In this document: piece by piece, positions 52,789 through 60,831 of the stretch | Layout of the letters: each line of letters opens with the position of its first letter | Position numbering within the stretch: position 1 is the first letter of the stretch | Program-made: the position numbers and the translations under genes | The notes under the pieces: model-generated | Told to the model about the DNA's origin: nothing | Database searches by the model: none | What the model saw: the letters and a program-made list of their open reading frames with translations, nothing else | Origin: UMGS1601 sp964617585 | GTDB lineage: Bacteria; Bacillota; Clostridia; Oscillospirales; Ruminococcaceae | Direction of reading: 5' to 3' | Assembly (NCBI GenBank): GCA_964617585.1 | Contig: CAZTXS010000001.1 | Span: forward strand, 94,151-158,150 | DNA length: 64,000 nucleotides

Positions 52789-53991
52789 TTATTCTCCTTT
52801 TTTGTTTTCCCGGCTGACCATTATGGCGTCGCCGAGGTTTTTATTGTCCTCTAAAGCTTTTATTATTTTCTTTTCCTTTATTTTTGAGTTTACCGATTTC
52901 TGCAAAATTTTATATACAGTTGCTACAGCCGGAACTCCGATAAGCATACCTATAATGCCGAATAATCCTCCTCCTACGGTAATGCCGGCAAGAACCCACA
53001 TACCGGGAAGTCCTATAGATTTTCCGACAACCTTGGGGTAAATGAAGGCTTCCTCGCATTGCTGAAGAATTATAAGAAAGATAATGAACATAACTGCTTT
53101 TACAGGGCTGACTGTAAATATCAGAAAAGCGCCTACCGCCGCTCCTATAAAAGCTCCGACAATGGGTATCAGTGCGGTAAGTCCTACTACTGCGCCTGTA
53201 ACTCCTGCATAGGGGAATCTTAGGATAACCATTCCTATAAAGCAGAGAAAACCTAAAATGACCGCCTCGGTACACTGACCTACAATAAAGCTTGAGAAGG
53301 TTTTATCAGCTACTTTAATATAATCCAGAAGCTTTTTGTTCTTCCCGGGCTTTCCATATGCTTTTGACAATTTGTTAAACTGGCTTGAAAGCTTTTCCTT
53401 GTTGTACAAAATGTAAATTGCAAAAACAAAGGCAATTATAATGTCAGCTATTGTTCCTACTATAGAGCTTGTAACTGAAATAACCGAGCTGAGAAGCTGA
53501 GAAGGATTAACTTTAAAAAATCCCATAATGATCGGTTCAAGCTTTTCCCAACTGAATTCAAAGCTGTTGATCTTATCTGAAATAAAATCTGATTTTATAT
53601 TTTGATTTATCCAGTCTTTTATGTTCTGGACGGCATTGGGAATAGCCTCGCTTAAAAGCTCAACGCATTTATAAAGCTCAGGTATAACTATTATAATGAC
53701 AATAGCTATAATTGCGAGAACCGTGAATACCGAAAGGGCTATACAAACGCCTCTTTTTGATTTTTTTATAAGCCGGTTATTAGATTTAGGGAAATAAATG
53801 TTCTCATATTTTTTAAGCACAATATTAAGTATATACGCTATAACGCATCCCAGAATAAGAGCGTAGCAGGCGTCAATAAGCTTAGCGATAATACCCGCAA
53901 ACAAAGTAAAATATTTGATAATAAGGCAGCTGAGAATAACTCCTGCAATAATAAGCACTATGAGCTTTTTGTTGCGCTTATTCAAGAACAT
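52789..53991 (-). CDS. AI-2E-family transporter (PerM/YtvI-like)
   Basis: 400 aa; GGGAGGTG ahead of ATG. Membrane helices at about 10-28, 35-55, 70-95 and 160-185, then four to five more from 245 to 370, with LIPIVGAFIGA and GLPGMWVLAGI typical of the family. Members export AI-2 or act as Na+/H+ antiporters; substrate unknown. Four bases separate its stop from nadC. Confidence 0.85.
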   Translation of the reverse strand: MFLNKRNKKLIVLIIAGVILSCLIIKYFTLFAGIIAKLIDACYALILGCVIAYILNIVLKKYENIYFPKSNNRLIKKSKRGVCIALSVFTVLAIIAIVIIIVIPELYKCVELLSEAIPNAVQNIKDWINQNIKSDFISDKINSFEFSWEKLEPIIMGFFKVNPSQLLSSVISVTSSIVGTIADIIIAFVFAIYILYNKEKLSSQFNKLSKAYGKPGKNKKLLDYIKVADKTFSSFIVGQCTEAVILGFLCFIGMVILRFPYAGVTGAVVGLTALIPIVGAFIGAAVGAFLIFTVSPVKAVMFIIFLIILQQCEEAFIYPKVVGKSIGLPGMWVLAGITVGGGLFGIIGMLIGVPAVATVYKILQKSVNSKIKEKKIIKALEDNKNLGDAIMVSRENKKGE

Positions 53992-54029
53992 TTATTTGCC
54001 ACCTCCCTTATATTGCCTGAGTTTTAAGT

Positions 54030-55544
54030 TTAGTAATTGTTTAGTTCATATTCAGCCCATTTTGCAGCGTCGATTTCAGCGTTCTCGGTAGCTGTTTTGT
54101 TTGCCTCCTGCAAAATAAGATAGGCGATTGTAACAAGACTTTTAGCTTCGACATAATCCCTGTCGATTTTAAATCTTCCCGTATATAAAATTTCTTTTAG
54201 CTGATTTACCCTGTCATAGCCTTCAAACAGCGACTTGATATCCGGCATAACAAAATAAGCCGTCTGCATTATCTTTCTTATTTCCGTTCTTATTCCTTTC
54301 GGAATATGCGGAGCGTTGCTGTTAATTTCAAATTCGGCGGTGACAAAAGTAGACTTGGTGGTTTTGCTTCGGTCGTTTATTACCGAAGCCGCGCGGCGTG
54401 AGAAAACCAGCGCTTCAAGCAGCGAATTAGACGCAAGCCGGTTATTGCCGTGAACGCCTGTGCATGAACATTCACCGCAGGCAAATAAATCGCCGACGGT
54501 GGTTTCAGCGTTGGCGTCTACCTTGATTCCTCCCATGAGATAGTGCTGGCAGGGGAATATAGGTATCATTTCTTCTGTCATGTCAAAGCCTAGTTCTTTA
54601 AGCTTATTATATATCATAGGAAAACGATTTTTTATAAAATCAGAATCCTTGTGAGTTATATCTATATAAAAATTATTGCTTCCTGTTTTTGCGGCTTCAA
54701 ACATAATCGAGTGTGAAACCACGTCCCTCGGGGCAAGCTCAAGACGCTTGTCATAATTATGCATAAACCGTTCGCCGAAGCAGTTTTTGAGATACGCTCC
54801 CTCGCCCCTGACAGCTTCCGAAATTAAAAAGCATTCTCTGTTGTATTTATCGTTAAAAGCCGTGGGGTGAAACTGTATATAGCTGATGTTTTTAATTTCA
54901 GCTCCCATATCATAAGCAAAGGCAATGCCGTCGCCCGTAGCAACCGAAGAATTAGTAGTGCGTTCATAGACTCTTCCTATTCCGCCGGTTGCCATAACCG
55001 CATAGTGCGAGTTATAAAATTTATGCTCGTCACCTTTTAATATGTCGAACGAAAAGCCCGAAGACGTTTTTTTTACGCTGCATATAACGGCGTTTTCGAG
55101 TATATCAACGTTGGAAAGAGTTTTGACATAAGCAAGCAGCTTTTTTTCTATTTCATAACCTGTCGTATCCTTGTGATGAAAAATCCTGTGTTTGCTGTGA
55201 CCGCCCTCAAGCGTTCGGTGAAAATCGCCGCTGTCGTTTTTATCAAAATCAACTCCTAAGCTTATTATCTTATCTATATCTATCTTTGCTTCTTCGCAGA
55301 GAATTGTCGTAGTTTTCGGATCGTTTTCAAATCCGCCTGCAACAAACGTATCCTGTCTGTGAAGCTCGGGCGAATCTGACGGGGATTTGTAAACTCCGGC
55401 TATTCCTCCCTGAGCAAGAGCTGTGTTGCACAAATCCAGCTCGGATTTAGCGGCTATCAAAATTTTCAAATCTTTTGAAAGATTTATAGCTGAATAGAGT
55501 CCAGCAGCGCCGCAGCCGGCAATGATTACGTCATAATTACTCAT
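54030..55544 (-). CDS. nadB: L-aspartate oxidase
   Basis: 504 aa. FAD Rossmann motif IIAGCGAAGLYSAINL, ALAQGGIAG, GGHSKHRIFHHKDTTG, ATGGIGRVYERTTNS, FIQFHPT-like YIQFHPTAF, GEGAYLKN, HYLMGGI, NRLASNSLLEALVF. Oxidises aspartate to iminoaspartate for NAD synthesis. nadA, normally beside nadB and nadC, is not in this operon. Confidence 0.94.
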   Translation of the reverse strand: MSNYDVIIAGCGAAGLYSAINLSKDLKILIAAKSELDLCNTALAQGGIAGVYKSPSDSPELHRQDTFVAGGFENDPKTTTILCEEAKIDIDKIISLGVDFDKNDSGDFHRTLEGGHSKHRIFHHKDTTGYEIEKKLLAYVKTLSNVDILENAVICSVKKTSSGFSFDILKGDEHKFYNSHYAVMATGGIGRVYERTTNSSVATGDGIAFAYDMGAEIKNISYIQFHPTAFNDKYNRECFLISEAVRGEGAYLKNCFGERFMHNYDKRLELAPRDVVSHSIMFEAAKTGSNNFYIDITHKDSDFIKNRFPMIYNKLKELGFDMTEEMIPIFPCQHYLMGGIKVDANAETTVGDLFACGECSCTGVHGNNRLASNSLLEALVFSRRAASVINDRSKTTKSTFVTAEFEINSNAPHIPKGIRTEIRKIMQTAYFVMPDIKSLFEGYDRVNQLKEILYTGRFKIDRDYVEAKSLVTIAYLILQEANKTATENAEIDAAKWAEYELNNY

Positions 55545-55781
55545 AATACTGACTTTTGCCCCAATCGTAAATTAATATATAGCTACTGAAAATAGTTATA
55601 CTTATTTTATAATAACATAAAATTAATTAAATTACCATAGTTTTTTGTTGAATATAATATGTATTTAATTTCATTCAATAATATAAACAGTTTGAAGATA
55701 ATTTCATTAAGGATTAGCAGCCTTTAGGGCTTAAGCATGGGATCAATTCGCCTACTTAGAGGTAGAGGAAAATAAGCTGTA

Positions 55782-55839
55782 TTCAATAAAGGCTTGCCGC
55801 CTATAGAGGCGGGGGGGGGACGTCTTGCCCTAGTTATAT
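55782..55839 (+). repeat. Dispersed repeat copy K (short deletion form)
   Basis: 58-bp form in which the TTCAATAAAGGCTTGCC start is joined directly to the GCCGCCTATAGAGGCGGGG end module; both middle hairpin modules are missing. Confidence 0.82.
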
Positions 55840-55952
55840 TGATTTTAAAAATTTAAATAAAAATATCAGAGTTTTTTTGTGAATATTTTTTATACGATTT
55901 GACACAAAATTCAATCAATTATTTTACTTTGCACCATAATATTACAAATTTC

Positions 55953-55987
55953 ATACCAATTACGAACTGAAAACTACCAATTACGAA
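55953..55987. promoter_or_regulatory. 21-bp-period direct repeat upstream of the agrD promoter
   Basis: TACCAATTACGAA occurs twice (units 55953-55966 and 55974-55987), period exactly 21 bp (two helical turns), ending 7 bp before the TTGACA box. This matches the architecture of LytTR-type (AgrA/ComE) activator sites; the binding protein is not in the window. Confidence 0.55.
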
Positions 55988-55994
55988 TTATCTA

Positions 55995-56023
55995 TTGACA
56001 GGAACTTTTATTTGAGTTACTTT
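55995..56023 (+). promoter_or_regulatory. Probable agrDB promoter
   Basis: TTGACA 55995-56000, 17-bp spacer, weak -10 TACTTT 56018-56023. The poor -10 fits an activator-dependent promoter. Confidence 0.5.
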
Positions 56024-56132
56024 TTTAACAAGAAAAGGCAAAAGTGTATTTAATAATTTATTAACTTCGGATTTAAAAGCATTTATTTTTAAATGGTTTT
56101 TAATTAATTCAAAATGTAAGGAGGGAAAAGAC

Positions 56133-56276
56133 ATGAAATTTATGAATAAGGCTGCAAAGGCTATGGCTAAGATTAGTTCAAAATCAGCTGTATCTGTAAG
56201 CTCAAGCGCTTCATTGGCAGGCTATCATCAGCCAAAGGAGCCAAAGGCTCTTAAGAGCTTCAAGTCTGCTAAGTAA
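56133..56276 (+). CDS. agrD: AgrD-like autoinducing peptide precursor without cysteine
   Basis: 47 aa; strong AAGGAGGG 7 nt before ATG 56133. Amphipathic basic N-terminus (MKFMNKAAKAMAKISS), a serine-rich centre, then S27-L-A-G-Y31 followed by HQPKEPKALKSFKSAK. The Q-P-K-E-P recognition tail is that of Clostridial cyclic lactone autoinducers. The residue that should close the ring is Ser27 and there is no Cys anywhere, so the product would be a lactone, not a thiolactone. Directly followed by agrB. Confidence 0.8.
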   Translation: MKFMNKAAKAMAKISSKSAVSVSSSASLAGYHQPKEPKALKSFKSAK

Positions 56277-56406
56277 TTTCGGCAGTACATTTTGAAATGT
56301 CGATATTAAATGTATTTTGTACCATTTGTCAATACATAAGATACCAAATACAAATTGTCATCGGCTGCTTATGAAACTTCGGTTATGTTTTTTAGGGGTG
56401 ATAATT

Positions 56407-56985
56407 TTGATTTCTTATCTTGCCGAAATCATAACCGATTTTTTCATAAGGTATGATGCGGCTGACAAAGATAACAGAGAAGTCTATAAGTACGGGAATG
56501 AGATTATAATAAGCACTGCGTTGGATTTTTTGATTTTATTTGCCTTCGCTATAGTGTTTCATGATTTTGCGACTGTATTTTTATTTTGGATTGTGTTTTT
56601 TATACTCAGAAAATTCGGCGGCGGCTATCACGCCGATACATATTTAAAATGCAAGATAATATTCTCATTGAATATTCTAATAGTTTTAATTTTGGTGGAT
56701 TGTATCAATTACGTTTATAACTTTTACGTTCTTGTATTGCTGACAATGTTTTCTTGCTTGGTGATATTCTTTTTAGCTCCGATAGAGAACGAGAATAAAC
56801 CCATGACTAAAAGTAAAATAAAAAGCAACGCTCATAAATCTAAAATTTGTTCGGTGCTTATAACCGTTTTGTCGGGAGCTTTGTTTTATCCGTTCAGGAA
56901 TATATCTTTTACATTGGTATTGGCGCATTTTTCTGTTTCGGCAGCTATGCTGTATGCATATATGAAAAATAAAGATACAGAATAG
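56407..56985 (+). CDS. agrB: AgrB-like accessory gene regulator peptidase
   Basis: About 192 aa from TTG 56407 (AGGGGTG upstream); an upstream TTG at 56317 gives a longer form without a good ribosome site. Membrane protein with about six segments. RKFGGGYHADTYLKC places His75 and Cys82 seven apart, as His77/Cys84 of staphylococcal AgrB, the cysteine endopeptidase that trims and cyclises AgrD. No agrC histidine kinase or agrA regulator follows; repeat L and a terminator close the unit. Confidence 0.88.
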   Translation: MISYLAEIITDFFIRYDAADKDNREVYKYGNEIIISTALDFLILFAFAIVFHDFATVFLFWIVFFILRKFGGGYHADTYLKCKIIFSLNILIVLILVDCINYVYNFYVLVLLTMFSCLVIFFLAPIENENKPMTKSKIKSNAHKSKICSVLITVLSGALFYPFRNISFTLVLAHFSVSAAMLYAYMKNKDTE

Positions 56986-57047
56986 TATAACGATCCTGGT
57001 TTTTAAGCTTTTCCCGTTAAACTTTTAACATGAATTTTTATACAGAA

Positions 57048-57187
57048 TATAACTAAGGCGAGATGTTCCCCGCCTCTATAGGCGGCGGGTTCCATTACCC
57101 GTTCAGTAGTGGGATACAATCCCCTACTGAACGGTCGGTCGGCAGTGCCGACCCTTGCCACGTTGAATGACAGGCAAGCCCTTATAG
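57048..57187 (-). repeat. Dispersed repeat copy L (long form)
   Basis: 140-bp long form with all modules, between agrB and its terminator; the conserved TTCAATAAGG end is altered to TTCTATAAGG and faces the hairpin. Confidence 0.9.
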
Positions 57188-57190
57188 AAA

Positions 57191-57222
57191 TCCGAATCGA
57201 TTGGTTCGGATTTTTTTATTAA
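57191..57222 (+). terminator. agrDB terminator
   Basis: Stem TCCGAA/TTCGGA followed by TTTTTTT. Confidence 0.75.
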
Positions 57223-57330
57223 AACGTTGGAGTTTTTTTCGGTTTGTGTTATTATATTAAGTGTAAGAAAATTATTTGGTTTTATATTCAGTTTAAGTGA
57301 AAATGTTAAAACTAATAGGGAGATGACGTT

Positions 57331-58500
57331 TTGAAAATCCTTATTACTACGGATTGGTATAAATCGTCGGTCAACGGCGTTGTAACTTCGGTGACTAACC
57401 TTGAAAAGGGTTTGAGAAAATTAGGACATGAGATAAAGATTCTCACGCTTTCACAAAACCGCTTATCTTATATCGATGGCGACGTGACCTATATAGGTTC
57501 GCTGAATGCAGGAATTATATATCCTTGCGCAAGAATTAAAATACCTCTTAAAAGCAGACTTATTAAAAATATAATTGACTGGCGTCCCGATATTATTCAT
57601 TCTCAGTGTGAATTCAGCACTTTTTCACTTGCGAGAAAAATTTCAGAATTGACCGACGCTCCGATTGTTCATACTTATCATACGATTTATGAGGAGTATA
57701 CTCATTACTTTTCGCCGAGCGTTAAGCTGGGACGCAGAGCCGCAAAGCTGTTTACTCGTCATATTGCTAAATGTTCCGATTATATGATAGCTCCGACTGA
57801 AAAGGTTCGTGATATACTTGACGGTTATAATGTGAACGCTCCCGTTGAGGTTATACCGAGCGGGCTCGACCTTGACGTTGTAGTTTCTCATAAGACGGAT
57901 TATGAGATTAAAAGCTTTAAAAAAAGCATCGGAATCGATGAGAATAAAAGCGTTATACTGTATGCCGGAAGATTAGCTGAGGAGAAGAATATAAATGAAA
58001 TTATCGAGTATCTGGGAAATCATAAGCCGGAAAACGCTGTTTTTTTGATTGTAGGAGACGGACCGTTTAAAGCGGAAACAGAAAAGAAAATAAAAGAATG
58101 CGGTCTTGCGGATATGACCGTTATGACCGGCATGGTCGATTACGGAGATATTAAAAATTATTATGCCGCAGGGGATATTTTCGTCAGCGCCTCTCAAAGC
58201 GAAACCCAGGGTCTTACTTATATTGAAGCTCTTGTAAACGGTTTAAAACTGCTCTGTAAAAAGGATAAATGCATAGATAACGTTCTTATGGACGGAATTA
58301 ACGGTTATGCTTATGTAAATGAAAACGATTTTCGCAAATATCTAGACAGGCTTCTCGGCGACGAAGCTTTTTACGATAAAGAATCTGCAAAATGTCTTGC
58401 GGCGGAACAGTTTTCATTTGAAAGCTTTGCAAAAAAAGCTGAGGAAGTATATTTTGAAGCGTTGATTTTATTTAAAATAAAAAGCCTTAACTGCGCCTGA
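57331..58500 (+). CDS. GT4-family glycosyltransferase (glycolipid synthase-like)
   Basis: 389 aa, TTG start after AGGGAGATG. GT-B fold: ITTDWYKSSVNGVVTSV, VHTYHTIYEEYTHYF, VIPSGLDLDVV, YAGRLAEEKN, LIVGDGPF, and E-x7-E in SASQSETQGLTYIEAL. Closest in pattern to 1,2-diacylglycerol 3-glucosyltransferases that make mono-glucosyl-diacylglycerol for the membrane or lipoteichoic acid. Acceptor not proven. Monocistronic. Confidence 0.85.
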   Translation: MKILITTDWYKSSVNGVVTSVTNLEKGLRKLGHEIKILTLSQNRLSYIDGDVTYIGSLNAGIIYPCARIKIPLKSRLIKNIIDWRPDIIHSQCEFSTFSLARKISELTDAPIVHTYHTIYEEYTHYFSPSVKLGRRAAKLFTRHIAKCSDYMIAPTEKVRDILDGYNVNAPVEVIPSGLDLDVVVSHKTDYEIKSFKKSIGIDENKSVILYAGRLAEEKNINEIIEYLGNHKPENAVFLIVGDGPFKAETEKKIKECGLADMTVMTGMVDYGDIKNYYAAGDIFVSASQSETQGLTYIEALVNGLKLLCKKDKCIDNVLMDGINGYAYVNENDFRKYLDRLLGDEAFYDKESAKCLAAEQFSFESFAKKAEEVYFEALILFKIKSLNCA

Positions 58501-58607
58501 TGCCTTCAAATATTTTGTTGTTTTATAAAAAATTACCTCTTATATTGATGAAGAAGAGAGTCATAATAATAAGGCAAACTCAAATATTTGAAAAGGAGTG
58601 AAATGAA

Positions 58608-58790
58608 ATGAAGGGTATTACTTCAGAACAGGGCAGACAGAATCTTGAAAAGTTTAAGATGGAAGCTGCAAACGAAGTTGGCGTAAACCTTAAACAGGGT
58701 TACAACGGTGATTTAACATCTCGTCAGGCCGGTTCAATCGGCGGACAGATGGTTAAAAAGATGATCGACGCTTATAAAACAGCTAAATAG
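58608..58790 (+). CDS. Alpha/beta-type small acid-soluble spore protein
   Basis: 60 aa; AAAAGGAG site. EKFKMEAANEVGV holds the GPR protease site and VNLKQGYNGDLTSRQAGSIG the DNA-binding part, followed by GGQMVKKMI. Coats and protects forespore DNA; degraded at germination. Confidence 0.95.
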   Translation: MKGITSEQGRQNLEKFKMEAANEVGVNLKQGYNGDLTSRQAGSIGGQMVKKMIDAYKTAK

Positions 58791-58807
58791 TTAATTGCTG
58801 AATAGTT

Positions 58808-58846
58808 TAAAACCCGGTATGAAATATCGTATCGGGTTTTAGTTTT
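58808..58846 (+). terminator. SASP gene terminator
   Basis: Stem AAACCCGGTA / TATCGGGTTT followed by TAGTTTT. Confidence 0.75.
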
Positions 58847-59047
58847 ACATAATTTCATTGTGCAATTTTTATAAAAATTAAATTGAATATTTGTATAAAA
58901 AGCATTAAATTGACGCAAAGCCTTTTAAAAGAAATTATTTTGTGATATAATCCATTACGAGGAATAATAACTTTTTTATTAATTAGGAAGTTTTCTTTTC
59001 CGAAGCCTTTTTGGAATCGGTAAATGCAAAAACATAAGAAAGGAGTA

Positions 59048-59068
59048 TATATTCCTTATCGGAATATA
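59048..59068. promoter_or_regulatory. Inverted repeat between SD and start of vanY
   Basis: Perfect 8-bp arms TATATTCC/GGAATATA with a 5-nt loop, placed between AAAGGAG (59038-59044) and the ATG (59079). Folding would shorten a 34-nt SD-start gap to about 12 nt. It resembles the TATATCC/GGATATA element in the promoter at 60627. Confidence 0.5.
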
Positions 59069-59078
59069 ATTTATATCT

Positions 59079-60233
59079 ATGTCACAGAATATTTGGCGAA
59101 ATCTCAAATATAAAAACGTTGCCGTTTTGCTGGCAGTGATTTTATTGCTGATTTTGATAATTGCGTCGTCCTGCTCAAAGGATGAATCAAACGGCGGCAA
59201 TAAAATGGTTTCTACAGTTGCCGAACAGGAAAAGCCCAAGGACGCAGGCTCAAGCGACAAGCTTCCGTCAAATTCAGCTTATGTTGAGGTCGTTAACGCC
59301 GATATGCTCTATTTGGGCAATCTGATTCTCGTCAATAAGGATCATGAGTACGCCGCAAAGGATTCAGAGCCTGATAACCTCACCTCAATGTATCAGTACA
59401 TCACAAACTCAAAGGGTAAAATGATTTTTTCCATGACCGATTCGTCGGTTTCGGTTTCTCAGAATTTTGCGGTCGCTTTGAAAAATATGATTACCGCTTT
59501 TTATAAGAAAACTAAAAATAACTCCATAATGCTCAAGAGCGGATACAGAACCGTCGAAGAGCAAAAAGAGCTTTATGACGAGGATACCGAAACTTCGGGG
59601 GCGGCTTCAACCAAATATAATAAGGAGGGCTACGACGAAAGTCATACGGGGCTTTCAATGGACCTCGGCTTGTATTCGGATTCGGACGGATATTCGGAAT
59701 ATAAAGGCACCGGCGATTATAAGTGGATCACAAATAACGCCGCTAAGTACGGTATCATTACCCGCTATACCAAGGAAAAGCAGGAGATAACGGGTATTCA
59801 GGCGGAACCCTGGCACTTGAGATACGTCGGAGTTCCTCACGCTGAGATTATAAATGAGAAAAGCTTGTGCCTGGAAGAGTATCTCGACTTCTTAAAAGGA
59901 TATTCCTATGACAAGCCTCTGATTTATACTGCGTCGGATAGCATTAAGTACGGTATTTATTTCACCGAGGCAGGCAAGGAAAAAACCAATATCCAGATTC
60001 CTCTTGACGATAACGATCAGCAGTACGATTATGAGATTTCAGGAAATAATATGGACGGCTTTATCGTTACCGTTAATCTGGGCGAGGAACAGAAGACTGT
60101 TGACGAAACTTCGACGGCTGCGGCTTCTTCTGCAACCGAAGCCGCTGTGAACAACAGCACCCAGCCGACTCAGGCAACCTCGGACGGCGATGATGAATCT
60201 GTTATAACCGCTTCAACGACCGCCGCAGAATAA
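59079..60233 (+). CDS. VanY-type D-alanyl-D-alanine carboxypeptidase lipoprotein
   Basis: 384 aa. Signal peptide with lipobox ASSC (Cys32). M15B domain at about 125-255: KSGYRTVEEQKELY, SHTGLSMD (zinc His189, Asp195), EPWHLRYVG (catalytic Glu243, zinc His246). Trims D-Ala from peptidoglycan stems. The C-terminus is a Ser/Thr/Ala-rich tail. The only ATG before the hydrophobic segment is 59079, yet the AAAGGAG site lies 34 nt upstream across a hairpin. No van resistance genes are nearby. Confidence 0.9.
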   Translation: MSQNIWRNLKYKNVAVLLAVILLLILIIASSCSKDESNGGNKMVSTVAEQEKPKDAGSSDKLPSNSAYVEVVNADMLYLGNLILVNKDHEYAAKDSEPDNLTSMYQYITNSKGKMIFSMTDSSVSVSQNFAVALKNMITAFYKKTKNNSIMLKSGYRTVEEQKELYDEDTETSGAASTKYNKEGYDESHTGLSMDLGLYSDSDGYSEYKGTGDYKWITNNAAKYGIITRYTKEKQEITGIQAEPWHLRYVGVPHAEIINEKSLCLEEYLDFLKGYSYDKPLIYTASDSIKYGIYFTEAGKEKTNIQIPLDDNDQQYDYEISGNNMDGFIVTVNLGEEQKTVDETSTAAASSATEAAVNNSTQPTQATSDGDDESVITASTTAAE

Positions 60234-60244
60234 AATTATACATT

Positions 60245-60272
60245 ATATAATGACGGGCAAGCCCTTATTGAA
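60245..60272 (-). repeat. Dispersed repeat copy M (mini form)
   Basis: 28-bp mini form 11 bp after the vanY stop and 3 bp before its terminator; TTCAATAAGG end faces the hairpin. Confidence 0.87.
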
Positions 60273-60275
60273 ATT

Positions 60276-60311
60276 AAAGCTCTCGACTGTTTTTCAGTCG
60301 GGAGCTTTTTT
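60276..60311 (+). terminator. vanY terminator
   Basis: 14-bp stem AAAGCTCTCGACTG/CAGTCGGGAGCTTT followed by TTT. Confidence 0.88.
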
Positions 60312-60329
60312 AATATGCGTACGGCGGTT

Positions 60330-60566
60330 TTATCCGCTTTCCTCCGAGTATTTCGATTTTTCTTTTTTTTTACTTAAACCGAGTATATAATCAGTAGTTG
60401 TTTTGTAAAATTTCGCCAGAGTAATTATATGGTGAACGGGTATCTCTCTCTGCCCCGTTTCGTATCTGTTATATTGAGGCTGTGTAGTATTCAAAAGCTT
60501 GGCAATATCTGCTTGACTAAGGTCAGCGTCTTCACGCAAATCTCGCAATCTTTGTAAATAATACAT
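60330..60566 (-). CDS. XRE-family HTH repressor
   Basis: 78 aa; GGGGTG ahead of ATG. Cro/CI fold: LRDLREDADLSQADIAKLL, TTQPQYNRYETGQREIP, LAKFYKTTTDYILGLS. Basic C-terminus. Divergent from the Leu-rich-repeat protein, whose promoter spacer contains a TATATCC-ATTT-GGATATA palindrome likely bound by this protein. Confidence 0.9.
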   Translation of the reverse strand: MYYLQRLRDLREDADLSQADIAKLLNTTQPQYNRYETGQREIPVHHIITLAKFYKTTTDYILGLSKKKEKSKYSEESG

Positions 60567-60626
60567 AAAATTTTCACCCCTGTTTTGTGATTTGTTACAA
60601 TTTTATCATAGCTTTAATTACACAGG

Positions 60627-60655
60627 TTGACATTATATCCATTTGGATATATAAT
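60627..60655 (+). promoter_or_regulatory. Promoter of the LRR protein gene with embedded palindrome
   Basis: TTGACA 60627-60632, 17-bp spacer, TATAAT 60650-60655, perfect consensus. The spacer carries TATATCC-ATTT-GGATATA (60634-60651), an operator-like palindrome that would block RNA polymerase when bound. A leader of about 170 nt follows, with a TTTTTCA/TGAAAAA hairpin. Confidence 0.75.
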
Positions 60656-60831
60656 ATAAAAGCGTTGAATTTATTTTTCACAAGTTTATGAAAAATACTT
60701 GCGACGTTCTTAATTTATACGCATAAATATTTAAAAAAGCGGAGCAACTGAAATTTAAATCGGGGGAGGGATTTAGAAAAAATATTGTTTTTTATTGTGT
60801 CTATTATTAATTGATTTAGGAGGAAAAATTT

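Larger units (their letters stand above)
55545..56132. other. Divergent intergenic region nadB-agrD
   Basis: 588 bp, AT-rich. Contains repeat copy K, the agrD direct repeats and promoter, and an agrD leader of about 100 nt. The stretch 55620-55780 shows no recognisable signal. Confidence 0.6.

Noticed and set aside
59079..60233. Vancomycin resistance cluster
   Set aside because: Only a VanY-type carboxypeptidase is present; no vanHAX, vanR or vanS homologues are near.
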